Assembly: GCA_001939145.1 (NCBI GenBank)
Contig: LSRX01001580.1
Coordinates: 19,319-83,318, forward strand
Direction: 5' to 3'
DNA: 64,000 nt
Source of the DNA: Symbiodinium microadriaticum
Taxonomy: Eukaryota > Sar > Dinophyceae > Suessiales > Symbiodiniaceae
Positions within the stretch are counted from its first letter, which is position 1; each line of letters starts with the position of its first letter. A model generated the notes under the pieces. That model searched no databases, was not told the origin of the DNA, and saw nothing but the letters and a program-made list of their open reading frames with translations. The position numbers and the translations under genes were made by a program. This document shows positions 10,225 to 21,175 of this stretch, in pieces.

Positions 10225-10545
10225 TAAACGCCGAATCCCGAGGGTGAAGTAACACCGTCCACATCCCCCAAAGCAAAGGCCGTTGCAGAGCGAGAAGTCG
10301 ATGCAGACGGCGACGGCGACGGTAAGAAGGTTCATAGGAGAACGCCGCACCACCATAGGTGTAGCCGCACAGGATACAATGACCAACATGGAGTAGGAGG
10401 TGACGAGAAAGGCCATGAAAAGGCCGCTGTCAAAGAACAGCGCCACGAAGTGAGCAGCCGCAGCTGCGCCCCAAGGGAGTTCCCGCAGGAACGCCGCCCC
10501 CGTAGGCTGCCTGCGTGCGCGCCCCGGCGCTGGCCACCGAAACAC
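10225..10545 (-). CDS. Exon of a membrane protein, RND/MMPL-like (tentative)
   Basis: GC-rich codons encode two hydrophobic segments: HFVALFFDSGLFMAFLVTS with YSMLVIVSCAATPMVV, and then PMNLLTVAVAVCIDFSL. The second resembles the fourth transmembrane helix of RND superfamily (MMPL/Patched-like) transporters, which carries a conserved Asp in an I-D-[YF]-[SA]-L pattern. The exon probably ends with a GC donor directly after that motif. The following helix was not found in the next exon, so the family call stays tentative. Unlike the false membrane segment near 56.25 kb, there is no intron-like pyrimidine tract here. Confidence 0.5.
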
Positions 10546-11224
10546 CTAGCGCTCACGACCCGGGGGAAGCCGTCGCCCGGTGAGCTGAGCTCAAACCGAG
10601 CTCCCTGAAGCAGGCCACCACGACACCCACTCTTACGATGCAGGTCTCACCGTCTGGAGTGATTTATTCCAGGTTGATTCCCGCCGCTGCTCCATACAGC
10701 GGCCCCTCCCCGGAGAGGGTCATGTAAGCTGGTACTGGTAGGAAAATTGGTTTCCTGTCCGCTTTATGGGCGCTTCTCAATGTAGTTGGGACGGACGAGC
10801 TAAGCTCGTGCCATCGATGGGTAAGAATTGAGGTGAGAATCACACATGAAGAATTGCGATCTCCTCACTGAAAAGGTGATAGCTGAAAGCCGGAGTTCCG
10901 GTGATCCTGAACCCTAAGCCCTAAACCCAAACCCCTAAAGCCAAGACCAAAATCCTGCACCCTAAACCCCGAACCCTCTTTCATGCTGCCACTCGGTTGC
11001 TCCCACGATTGCACTGGTCAGCTCCAAAGCCAACTGCGTGATTTGCAGCCTTCTCTAGGGCAGGAAGTTCAGGGTTTAAGCTCTAGGGTTTAAGGTTCAG
11101 TCTTTGGGGTTTACGGTTTAGGGACTAGTGTTTGTATAATTTGAGGCCGGTTTTGAGGAACATCTACTGAAGAACGTCTACAAAACATGCTAGTGCCCCC
11201 AAGCTTTACACGCCCACCCTATAA

Positions 11225-11385
11225 CCCGAAATCTAAACCCTAAACCCTAAATCTAAACCCTATAAACCCTCAACCCAAACCCTAAAAACCCTACACGCTA
11301 AACCCTACATCTAAACCCTAAAAACCCTACACGCTAAACCCCTAAACCCTAAATCTAAACCCTGACCCCCAAATCTAAACCCTAT
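11225..11385. repeat. CCCTAAA array with CTAAATC variants
   Basis: Tandem CCCTAAATCTAAA and CCCTACACGCTAAA higher-order units, indicating local amplification of a diverged telomere-like block. Confidence 0.85.
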
Positions 11386-11519
11386 GACTTGGGCTGTTGT
11401 CATCTTCCCTTTGGCTTCGGGAGCCGTGCAGTTCGTTTGCCGAAGGGCGCTCGCTGCTTCTTGGCGATGTTTTGTGCTTCCTGCGCAAGACGAAATTCCA
11501 TCCTCTGGTCCCATTCGGT

Positions 11520-11725
11520 TAAGGTTTAGGGTTTAGGGCTTAGGGTTTAGGGTCCCATTCCCTTCGGGTTTAGGCTTAGGGTTTTACTTCCTTTAGGGAC
11601 TCTTTTGGGGTTTGGTAATTCGGGTTTAGGGCTTAGGGTTCAACTTCGTTTGAGGTTGAGGGTAGAGGGTCTAGGGTTTAGGGATTAGGGTTTCAAGTCC
11701 TTTAGGGTTGAGGGTTCTAGGGTCC
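11520..11725. repeat. TTTAGGG array, opposite orientation
   Basis: Plus-strand TTTAGGG with GGGTCCCATTC and CTTTAGGG spacers. It forms an inverted arrangement with the array at 11225-11385 around about 130 bp. Confidence 0.85.
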
Positions 11726-13246
11726 CATTCAAGCCTCAGACTTGAATTTCATCTCGAGCAATCCTTGTGAGCTTCGAGTTCCCGGATTCGAAGGGTCCGA
11801 AATATGCCCAGCAGTTTTGGGATCTCTAGCGTAGGTCAGTGTTGAGCTTTTGGACTGACACCCAAGCTCCAAATTATCCTCCTGCTGCTCGACATCGGCA
11901 GTGCCCTTCTTGTGTGCGCGCACCTACGCACAGTCGGACATCACAGTTGACGCAACCCGAATCGACTCCCATGATTCTACCGCAAATTCTCCAAAGCTGC
12001 CAAAGGTTCGACACGCACTGAACCCTTCAACCACCATACCCCGAAGCCTCAACTGCACAGGTTCAAGTCATGAACCCTGAACCCCGCACAGGCTGCACGC
12101 ACAGCATCCCAAAACCCTAAAACTCTAAACCCTCAAACCTAAACCCTAAAGTTTGCAAAACCCTGACACAACCCTTAAAGCAATCCGAAGTCCCACGACT
12201 TTGCCATTCTTAGCCACCCAAGGAGATCCCCACAGAGGCATGGTTCAATAGGGTTGTTAGGATTCTCTTTGAAGTATAGTGTCTCAATAAGGCTTTATTG
12301 CGAGTGTTTATCTAATGTCCTTCATAATGGGAACAGGTTTTCGGGATAGGATAGTATAGTTCTTCAGGGGTGATAAGGGATAGTATAATCACGAAGAAGG
12401 TTCCCAGCCTTTGATCGCATGCTGCAGCTCCAAAACGATCTTTCGGAGATGCCCTTTTCTTCTCCGCCCTGCGAGGAACACATGGAAGTTTCAGAACAAA
12501 AAGGGTGAAATAGGAACACTGATACATTAGATTCGGGTTGTGGGTTATAGTGTACTACGATTCCAATAGGGAGCCCTCAGGCATAGTAGAAGAAACTTTT
12601 CAGACCCCTATATCACCTTGTATTTGGGGTCCTGAAAATACGTATCCAAATATTTAGGGTTGTATATGACGGTCCCCAATCTTCTGAAACTCCTATATGG
12701 AAGGCTTCTAGGGCATCACAAAGGCCCAGGCTGGCGGCTCTTACCACACCTACTCGACCGGAAAGTCAAAGCTGGCTGTCTTGCATGCCACAACGATGGA
12801 TCCTGTTTGGTTCCGTCTATAGGGTCGAGGGGTTTAAGGTTTGAGGTGTTGTTGTCATGCATGGGCATGGACTGAATCGTGAGCTAGCCCATCTAGCAGC
12901 TAGCATGCGAGGTATTGCGAAGACGAGCTTTGTGCGAGAGCCGGGGGCACAGTACTGACACTTTGCAAAGCGAATCTGCATGCAAGGTCCGCACAGTCAA
13001 GAGCCTCTGACACCACAATCCAAGCTGAGAAGGCTTGCATGACAGGCTTTAGACACCAGCAGTTGAGCATAGAAATCTGCCTTACGCCCTCAAAAGTCTT
13101 CAACCATGGCTTTGAAGCGTGCCTGAACCATCTCGGCATTGAAGGTGTGGTAACACGGGTTCGTGCGAGAGACTGTGACTTTGCCCGTGAAAAGATGGGG
13201 ATGCTCGAGAATCCTTGGGACGCAACGCTTCACTGAACCGAGCGAC

Positions 13247-13343
13247 CTTGTCCAGCATCTACGATGTCATCCCCTACTTCAAGCTGAGCTCCTGGCTTAG
13301 GGTTGCAGTATTCCTTGTAGTCGGGCTGCGTGGACGCAAATTC
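13247..13343 (-). CDS. Exon, unknown protein
   Basis: Between CTCCGAG|G and AAG|GTCGCTCG, 32 codons plus one base: EFASTQPDYKEYCNPKPG then AQLEVGDDIVDAGQ. Downstream minus-strand frames to about 13090 also look coding (LFTGKVTVSRTNPCYHTF) but do not join in frame, so the next exon is unresolved. Confidence 0.6.
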
Positions 13344-14291
13344 CTCGGAGTTTAGAATTTAGGGTTTAGGGTGCGGGAAACCCTTTTGCGACGCAGGGGG
13401 TCCTGCAGCGTTGGATATGTGGGCTTCTTCGGCGAACGCTTGCGCTTCGCCTCTCAAGGGAGGAAACAGCTTTTGTTGCAACGGACTCAGTCGACTTCCT
13501 ACGTCAGAAACTGTGTGGTTGGTTATGCACAAGCAAACAAACTATCTGGCATCATCGCCTGCGATCCGGATGCTGGATTCCAGGACTCCAGCTTACGCTC
13601 AGAAGGCAAAGCCCTTCACTGAGAAGCATTGAGCACAAACGTTCGAAACTAAGTTATCAAGTCTTATTACAGTATTACCAGCTAACCTAAAATCTACAAT
13701 CTTAACCCATAATCCCAACCCTAATCTCTGACCATCGTCCTTACATTAAGCCCTGTGTGGGAGGGCAGTGGGTCCGAGTTGAAGCTCATGTTGACCTTCG
13801 CAAGAATGCTGGATTCTGGAATTGCGTTTGGCCCTACTTGGAGGTTCATGGACACCTCTTCGGCAGCAAACCTGCTGCAAACCTCTTTCGCCCCGTCCAA
13901 ACCCTGAATCCCTTAAATCCATATCCCTGGACATCCGAATGCACTCCACCTTAAAATCTAGCCTCCGGCTGTGTCTCCGATGTCAGAGAGGTGATGGACG
14001 TTGCCGCAAAGGGGCCGTTGGCAATCCTTCAGGCCAAAGACTCATGCATTTGATGCTGTGCAAACGTCATTTTCAGATGTGGCACGCCTGTGATTGTTCA
14101 GGCGCTTCCATATCATGTGGGAAGGACATGGTTTCAAGTTGAAGCTCGAGGATGGTGAGGCCTGGGCAAGGCAGAAGCCATCCCACTCAACGGTCAATCA
14201 ACAGTGGAGAATGAGCGGTAGCACCAAAAGGATCAGCACCAGCAGCAGCAGCAACCCCTGCTACTGTACTCCTGCTCCTACTAGTCCTACT

Positions 14292-14295
14292 AGTT

Positions 14296-14346
<51 letters not shown>

Positions 14347-14365
14347 TTACTCCTACTCCTACTCC
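14292..14365. repeat. ACT/CTA microsatellite
   Basis: (ACT)n-rich run, giving poly-Thr or poly-Ser in spurious frames. A telomere-like block follows at 14488-14518. Confidence 0.95.
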
Positions 14366-14519
14366 AACTACAGCAGCAGTCGAGTTTGCAAAGCAAGCAC
14401 AGAAGCTAAGGCCGTGCAACTCTAAGTCTGAAAAAAGGAGGAACCCAAACAAGGAATTCCCGATACCGACAATTCCCCAAACCTTCGGGTTTAGGGGTTA
14501 GGGTTTGGGGTTTAGGGGG

Positions 14520-15360
14520 CCTCCAGAAGCTGTATAAGGCAAGCCCTGTTTTGGTGCGAGGAAAGCGTCTCTGTGGGCGAGAGGGCGTTGCTGTGGACAG
14601 TGTAGAGTGTGTCCGTCCCGTTGCGGAGATTCCAATTCCCACTGAACCTTCGCGATTCAAGCCTCCTACAACCGGCTTGGCGTGTAAAATCGGATGGAAG
14701 GAACATTGAGCAGCTGTTTAGGCACCTCGTCGACCGACCAGGTTGTTCACAGTGCCCTCTCAGACTCTCAGATCTGTTTCGTTAAGAGCACACCCGGCAT
14801 CACGCGTCCCTTGTCACTATAGTGTCGAGCTCCCCTAAGTTGGCACCCTGAACCGTAGACCGTAAACCCCCTAAAGCCTAAACCCTACCCTAAACCCCTT
14901 TCATGCTTTGCGTAAGAAGTCTAAAGGGTTGCGTGATCCTGAGCATGTGCTTCAACATAAAACCTGGCACCCGACCTCACGCCTCACGCCACGAAAGCAA
15001 GAGCTAAACCCCAAATCAGCTCTGGAGACGCTGTGGCATAGAAACCTGCATGCCTAGAACACTCAGGACTCTTCTTTTTTTTTTGGGAGGCACGAAAACT
15101 GAATTAGCTGGATCCCATATCCTGCAACTCCACGTGCATCACCCTAAATCCTAAACCCTAAACCCTAAAGCCCTAAACCCCAAAACCCTAAACCCTAACT
15201 GAAGCCCAGCAACTTGTCCCAAGACAGCGTGAAATCAAAATCCAAGGAAGTGCCCGGCTCTCCAAGAGCCCCCATCGGAGTCTTCGTGTAAAGGGGTGAG
15301 CCTGCCAGGTGGTGGTTGGGCTGGTTTGGGCCCTTGGGCTTTGTGTGTTCGTCTGTCCCT
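14520..15360. other. No supported gene
   Basis: Unique DNA with telomere-like blocks at 14860-14900 and 15145-15200. No exon with credible junctions was found. Confidence 0.4.
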
Positions 15361-15361
15361 G

Positions 15362-15508
15362 AAGCCTAAACTCCCCAAAACCCTAAACTCCCAAACCCTA
15401 GACTCCCAAACCCTAGACTCCCAAACCCTAAACTCCCAAAAACCCTAAACTCCCAAAAACCCTAAACTCCCAAACCCTAAACTCCCAAACCCTAAACTCC
15501 CAAACCCT
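15362..15508. repeat. 15-nt telomere-variant minisatellite (left of retroelement)
   Basis: Tandem AAACCCTAAACTCCC units. The same array resumes directly after the 3' LTR at 24938, so the retrotransposon split one array. The 7 bp touching the 5' LTR (AAACCCT, 15502-15508) recur directly after the 3' LTR. Confidence 0.9.
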
Positions 15509-15702
15509 TGCATGTGCACAGATGCTGCAAGCAGACATGTTCGATGACCGGTGTTTGCATGTGCACAGAAGCTGCAGACAGCCGGGTGCCGACGACGCGT
15601 TGGCTCAAGGACGGAAAAACAGAGTGTGTCGGTAGCGCCGCTGTTTAGAGGCATGGCTTCTGATACACGTATCTTTGATGGCCTTCCTGCTGAGTATCAG
15701 CA
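15509..15702 (+). repeat. 5' LTR (194 bp, TG...CA)
   Basis: Begins TGCATGTGCACAGATG and ends GAGTATCAGCA. Contains an internal near-repeat: TGCATGTGCACAGA recurs 47 bp in. A TTGGCTCAAG at 15600-15609 equals the last ten bases of the dinoflagellate spliced leader. The Gag start codon at 15652 lies inside the LTR. Confidence 0.92.
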
Positions 15703-15716
15703 GGTTATGAGCCCAA
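15703..15716 (+). promoter_or_regulatory. Primer-binding site, initiator tRNA-Met anticodon arm
   Basis: GGTTATGAGCCCAA starts at the base after the LTR's terminal CA. It is complementary to TTGGGCTCATAACC, the anticodon arm of a yeast-type initiator tRNA-Met. Drosophila copia and yeast Ty5 prime from the same internal (half-tRNA) region, and copia's site differs by about one base. The Gag frame reads through it. Confidence 0.8.
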
Positions 15717-16691
15717 GTGGCAATGCTGCGCAGGAGGTTGATCCAGCTCGACAGGAACGTTTGCCGACTGGTGTTTCGCCCGAGGCAAGAAGGACCCCTG
15801 CAGATGAGTCGGCATACGCACGTGATCGGCGCGGATCCTCGTCCTGTTCAAGCTTTGCTGGTGGGAGTGGTGGTGATAGTGCCGGAACGCACGATGGTGT
15901 GCGTGGAACAGCGAGTGATGGTCGTACGGATAAAAGGGCGCCTGGAATAGCTGGTGGCTCGGTGCGATCTGAACGTGATGCACAGACAGGAGGAAGAGTG
16001 CCATCAACAGTGCAAGACTCGTTTTTGTCACCGGTGACGCAAGCAGATGTACGTGACCCTGCGTTGTTTCCTCATGGTGGTGCAACGCAACAGACCGCGA
16101 CATCAGGGCTTTTATTGCCTTCTCCGTTTCCTTCGCCTACCTCACAAACAGTGGCGGCAGCAGAGACTCCTTCTGGACTTAACTTGGTGCAACATGGAGC
16201 TGCAGCTATGAAGTGGGTGGCTAAGCTTGGGGAGTTTGTTCAACGACGGGCAGCTTATGTGACGCAGCCTAGACTTGGAGAACACACTACAGTGATGCAA
16301 GAACAAACTGTATGGTCACCTACAGCTTCCCGGAATGTTGCCCAGGGTGAAACGGAACCGCTGTTCGATCGGGGCCAGGTGAGACGCCTACAGGAGCTTA
16401 CAGCTGGAGCGCCGCATCTTTATGGTGCTGTGCAGTGGGAGGTGGGTCAGAGTCTTCGGCGTCTTATACCAAGGACCAGTTGGAGCAGGAGGTTCGCAGG
16501 CAAGTGGAGCAAGCCATGGATAGACAAAAAGGGGTTTTCGAAGAGAACCAACGTTTGTGGATGGAGCTCGAGAAGCTCCGAAGAGAGTCGTCTACGACAG
16601 GTCAAAGAAGCCTGGGCGATCGACCTAGTGATCCTCTTGGAAGTCGGGGAGATGGTGGAAAGCGAGATGGACGAAATCAATGAGGTTTCGA

Positions 16692-17270
16692 AGGCAACCC
16701 AGCAAGACTTTCTGGACATGACCGTGAGCAAGGGGGTCTTGTTGTTCAGCGTGCGCATGATAATGAATCCGGGGGAAATCTTGGAGGACCGCGAGATCGA
16801 AGTGGCGAAGGGGTAGACGTGTCCTTTGATACACGGGTCGAGTCTATCGGCAATTCCTCTGGACCCACTGGAGTCAGTCATGGGTATACCAATCGAGGTC
16901 AAGATGAAGTTCGCGACAATGTGCCTGAAGGAATTCCTGGTGTACTTCGTGGACATGGCGGAGGTGGGGGAGAAGAACGTCCTTCCTACCTTCGAGGGGT
17001 GCTTCCGGGCAATCCACCAGGACTTTCGGGGCAGGGACGTGAGCAAGGGGTTTTCGGCGGACTCGTAGCCAAAGTCCTCCCAGATTTGACCTGATTGGAC
17101 TAGCGGGTCGTTATGGTGGCTCTGAGGGCCACGCTGTGGGTCCACCGCAGCGAAGGAGTACCTGTTCGAGATCGGCTTGGTCAAGGTGGGCTCAATGCGA
17201 GGGAGAGAATGTTATGTTCGGAGGCAATCCAGCAGGACTTTCGGGACATGACCGTGAGCAAGGGGGTTTT
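16692..17270 (+). repeat. Three-fold repeated segment within gag
   Basis: A 45-48 bp unit (GGCAAYCCAGCAGGACTTTC and onward to GTGAGCAAGGGGG) occurs at about 16692, 17008 and 17222. The first and third copies are closest. The inserted DNA is open in several frames on both strands, unlike the rest of the element. Confidence 0.75.
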
Positions 17271-18340
17271 TCCAATGGGTATGGGCAGGAGCCTTTTACT
17301 GGTGGTTTCAATCCGTGTGTGCAGGGCATCGTCGGTGGTACAGCGGTCCCGGGGGTGCTGGAGGGCGAATTCCTTTGGGAGAAACAGAGTCTCCTAAGAA
17401 TGCTGTGGAGGCGCTGTCACAAGGGATTGCGCAGTTACAATCTGCTATGGCTATGCAAATGGGCCTCAGTGCTGCGAAACCCGAAGCTATTCGTCCGGGC
17501 ACATCGGGAGCAGAGCTCCCGAAACTACAAGAAGCAGACGAGATGGCTGCTATAAACGTGGGCGATTGGTTACATGGCCTAAGCGGTCCTATGTGTGACT
17601 TAACAGACGGCAGCGCTGAGTGGTGGTCACAACTGGCTTCTGCTTTAGATGCATATTACCAGGACTGCGTGAATTCATCTGCTGGCAAAAGGCTGCAACT
17701 GCGTGCAGATGATTATGCTGGGCCTCTACTGCGTGAACCTCGGTGGCTACGTGTAGATAAGCGGGCTGCGTCAATGGTTTTACAAGCTATCCCAGACTCC
17801 ATCCGAACAGAGATCCTGGCGAACAGGTTGCAGAGCACTTTGTCAATACTGGCGAGGATACTGACGATCTATAGGCCAGGTTCGGCCGTTGAGAGACAAC
17901 AAGTGCTGAAAGCCCTGGAAACGCCAGGCTCGTCGAGCACGGCCATGGAGCTGGTGGAAGCGCTTCGGCGGTGGGCAAGGCGGCTCAAACGAACGCAAGA
18001 TCTGTCGTTGCAGGTGCCGGATCCCTCGATCCTTTTGAGAGGGTTAGATCAAGCATCCCGTTCCTTGCTGGAGAAGCATAGCGAGGTCGCCTTTAGGACG
18101 AATATGCTACGCTACAGTTTGGAACTAGACTCGGCACCAACGTTACTGTCGGCGCAGAAGCTGCAGTCCCACTTGTTGGCGGAGTTCGAGCAGATCGCTT
18201 ACCGTGGCAGGGGAAAAGCTGGGACAACGAACACTGCTGTGGTGAAGGCAATGGGAACTGGGGCGCTGGATCAAGGTGCTGGTGGCTCTCCAAAGGGGCC
18301 TACGTCACCTATCTCCTCATCTACTACAACGCAGAAACCC

Positions 18341-18397
18341 TGCAAGTTCTTCGTCTCCGAGGCTGGGTGCCAACGCAGTGGATGCAAGTTTCTACAT
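18341..18397 (+). other. CCCH zinc finger at Gag C-terminus
   Basis: Pattern C-x8-C-x4-C-x3-H within CKFFVSEAGCQRSGCKFLH. CCCH fingers normally bind RNA. Here it stands beside the retroviral-type CCHC knuckle, of which only a remnant follows. Confidence 0.85.
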
Positions 18398-18434
18398 GAC
18401 TGGGCCAATATCCAAAAAAGCAGAACGAGGTGAA

Positions 18435-18485
18435 CGATGAAAGCGCTGTGGTGCCAAGGGACCTGTGAAGAAGAATTGTCCTGTG
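18435..18485 (+). pseudogene. CCHC zinc-knuckle remnant
   Basis: KRCGAKGPVKKNCP resembles a retrotransposon knuckle (C-x2-C-x4-H-x4-C). The codon where the first Cys is expected is a TGA stop, and the His position is Pro, so the knuckle is broken. Confidence 0.6.
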
Positions 18486-18562
18486 AGGAACAATGCCCCT
18501 GAACCTTCTCGGCGCGAGGAGGGCAAGGGTGGACAACCTCGGCTACGAGTGCACCTACCGCT

Positions 18563-18865
18563 ATGGCAACCTCCACAGGAACCTCGTCGGCGGGAACCTC
18601 GGCCTCTACATCTATGGATTCTACGGTTGGAGCTGCTGGCAATGTTGAGGGGGCGTCTTCGGTGAGAGATGTGGATGACTTCCTGAAGAATGCCACTCAG
18701 GTCCTGAAAATGATGGCAGAGCAGCACACCTCGTCAAGTCAAGGCCAGATGTTGAAGAAGGTTATAAAGGACTATGAGGGCAGGATGGCTTTGGTGGATT
18801 CAGGGGCTACGGGCTACTCACCCACTGCGAAAGGCATCGTCTACGGAGTGGGTCAAAGCCGATGA
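18563..18865 (+). pseudogene. Aspartic protease region of pol
   Basis: Contains ALVDSGATG with the catalytic Asp at 18797-18799, the D-S/T-G-A active site of copia proteases. It is preceded by a Ser/Thr-rich linker and a helical stretch (VDDFLKNATQVLKMMAEQ). Frame shifts after about 18865; related sequence continues in other frames to about 19000. Confidence 0.8.
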
Positions 18866-18997
18866 AGTGGATGTGGTGGTGGCCGGTGACGGTGTTAAAC
18901 GAATGCGGCAGAGCAATGCGGGAACCTTGCTGATGGAGCCGGAGGCGAAGGGCGCTCAGACGATTCTGCCTCTGAGAAGTTTGGTTAGTGACTTGGT

Positions 18998-19462
18998 GTG
19001 GACCCGGAAAAATGTATTCTACTGGCGCCAGACGGAAAGGAACTGGACAAAAGCATGCAGGCTACAGCGCAAGCGATAGCCAGAGCCCGCGATGTTCAGT
19101 TGGACCCGCTGTGGGAAAGGAGCCTTCAGCAGTACGTTGTTTCGAGGCGCTTTGGGGATGGCTTCAGGGCTACGGCGTCGGCACCATTGGCCACTGACGA
19201 GTTGCACGGCGAGATGGCGAAGATCATTACGGACCTCCCGACAACAGAGCAGCAGGCTTGGGAGCTCATGCAACAGCTCGGCCTCAATCGCAGGATGCGC
19301 AAGAGGCTGATGAGTAAAGACTGGGTGGTCAAGCTGTGCAGCAATAGGCGGTCGCCGTCTGACAAGATCTTCCAGGCGGTGGAGAATGATGGCACAGCGG
19401 TGTTGGATATTGACACACAGCGACTACCTCAACTGGACCTGTTGGCGGCGGCACCGGTGTGA
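18998..19462 (+). pseudogene. pol linker between protease and integrase
   Basis: Continuous frame with LPTTEQQAWELMQQLGLNRR and RRSPSDKIFQAVENDGTAVL. Hydrophilic, no known catalytic motif. It continues the pol polyprotein before the integrase zinc domain. Confidence 0.6.
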
Positions 19463-21175
19463 TGATGATGCTTTTATGGGGAGCAGCCACCGGCAGGATA
19501 GCGGCGGTGCTAGGTGGACTTCCGCGACACAATGCGCTGGAGCACACATTGAGGACTGTGGTCTTGTATGAGGTGGCCCGTGCTGGGAGATCTCATGTTT
19601 GTTCGGAAGCAGATGTGCCGTTGGATGGTGTTGGGTTTTCTCTGTGGTCGTCATCGGAGTCGGAAGAGGATGAGTCGTCGTTGGCATGGGTCTTCAAGTG
19701 GTTTCGGAGATGGATTGCTGAGAATCGCCTGGATGTGTGCCACTTTGGGCAAGGCGGTTTGGGACATCCTAGCAGGAGACCGACCACTATGGCAACGAAC
19801 TTAGATGTGGCAGAATTAAAGGGTGTACGGGACGCTCGGGCGCATGGTGAGGAGGAGACTGGTTCGTGGTCGTCGTGGGCGCCCATGATGCTACGAGTTC
19901 CTGTCCAAGGACTTAAAAGATGGAAGCGGCGTCCTGGATGGTATCCGCGCTTAGCTAAAGCGCTGAAGGCAGTGGACCGCCAGGCATGGGAGCGACACCT
20001 GGCAAATGATCACGTGCCTTACAGACCAGACTGTTTGCAGTGTATTTACAATGCAACGGGGAGGCCGCACCGGAAATCTTTGCATCGGGGCTGCTGTGTT
20101 GAGTGCGGATATGTTGGGTCCAGTTCGTGTTCCTGGGGTGAAGGGCGAGAAGTACGCAGTGGTGTTTACATACCAGTTTCCGAAACAGGAGCTTGTTCCA
20201 GAGGACCAACCTATACCGGATGAGCAGTTAGATGGATGGTCTTTGGGCGCCAAAGTTGGGGAGGCTTCCTAGGATGAGGATATTGAAGAGGATGTCGTTG
20301 GCTCAGATGGGTATGTGTCAGAGCGGGGACAAGAGAGTGATGTTGATGTTGAAGACTCAAGTGGCCCTCAGCCCATCTCGGAGGCAGCCAAGAAGAAGGA
20401 GGTTTCGGATGATTGGTGGGAGTTTCGGGAGTCAGCTGGAGTTCTTATACGTCACCATGTAACTCCACGTACAACCCTGTTTCGTCCTACGGCGTGGAAT
20501 GGTTGTCCGATTTCTCCAAGCATGTTGGACTATACCCGGGTGACGGAGGTGAAGTATGTGAGCGGCGGGGTTGATACTGAGACCTCAGATTGGCATGGAC
20601 CTCAGTCGGGAGCGCTGGCTTTGGAGAGATTGTGGACCGGGCGGACTACGTTCACGCTGTCTACAGCCGAAGTTCAGGAGGACGAGGAGGAGCTCAAGAA
20701 GGATGAAGAGACTTGGGAAAAGATCATCGGCGACCTCACAAAGCCGGTGGAGATGGATACTATCTACCTCGTGTATCCTGTTCGTGCCCGACGAGGTGGA
20801 GACATTATGTTGGCAGCGCAAGAAGCTGTTTTGAGGCTGAAGCTTTGGGGTCTACCAGTGGCAAGGCTCCACTCAGACCGTGGCTCCGAGTTCGCCTCGC
20901 ACGGGGCTGAGGAAGTGGCTGTTGGATCACGACATTTATCACACCCGATCGGAAGCTGTGGTGCCCCCAACAAACGGTGCGGCAGAGCAAGGTGTACTCT
21001 GAAGTATTGGACGTTGGCAATGCAACATGCAGCGAACCGACGAGTATATGAAAGATTGGGTTTGTCGTCACCGCGTTTTCTTCAGTTTGCTTCCAAGGTG
21101 ATGATCAGACGAAAGGTCTTTGGCAAGAACAAGAAGTACGACCTCACGGATCCCTTGGGTTGTCGGACAGCATAA
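19459..21175 (+). pseudogene. Integrase region of pol
   Basis: The HHCC zinc domain (RHLANDHVPYRPDCLQC) is at about 19985-20040. The catalytic triad is recognisable: Asp in LSADMLGPVRVPG (codon 20108), Asp in RLHSDRGSEF (codon 20876) and Glu in TNGAAEQGV (codon 20985). They lie in three frames, so the enzyme is interrupted by frameshifts near 20085, 20300 and 20900-20980. All three acidic residues survive. Confidence 0.88.

Larger units (their letters stand above)
10560..12890. other. No supported gene; telomere-like blocks
   Basis: Mostly unique DNA with telomere-like arrays at about 10905-10975, 11040-11130, 11225-11385 (dense CCCTAAA with CTAAATC variants), 11520-11725 (dense TTTAGGG) and 12110-12160. 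CATGTAAGCTGG occurs at about 10168 and again at about 10720, bracketing the membrane-protein exon. No exon could be supported. Confidence 0.5.
15652..18433 (+). pseudogene. gag: gag of copia element, frameshifted
   Basis: Starts MASDTRIFDGLPAEYQQ within the LTR, chosen because this Met opens a long frame containing the primer site. After about 260 residues of Ser/Thr/Gly-rich sequence, the frame shifts near 16435 into a coiled-coil-like stretch (DQLEQEVRRQVEQAMDR). A repeated insert follows (16692-17270). Then, back in the first frame from about 17330, comes a capsid-like region with WLHGLSGPMCDLTDGSAEWW and LRYSLELDSAPTLLSAQKLQ. It ends with a CCCH zinc finger. At least three frame changes prevent a continuous product. 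Confidence 0.8.

Noticed and set aside
14094-14501. 135-codon frame with poly-Thr
   Set aside because: Produced by the ACT microsatellite and running into a telomere-like block.
16447-17184. 245-codon minus-strand frame inside the retrotransposon
   Set aside because: Antisense to gag and without retroelement or host motifs; more likely a by-product of the repeated insert's composition, though the insert itself is listed as a finding.
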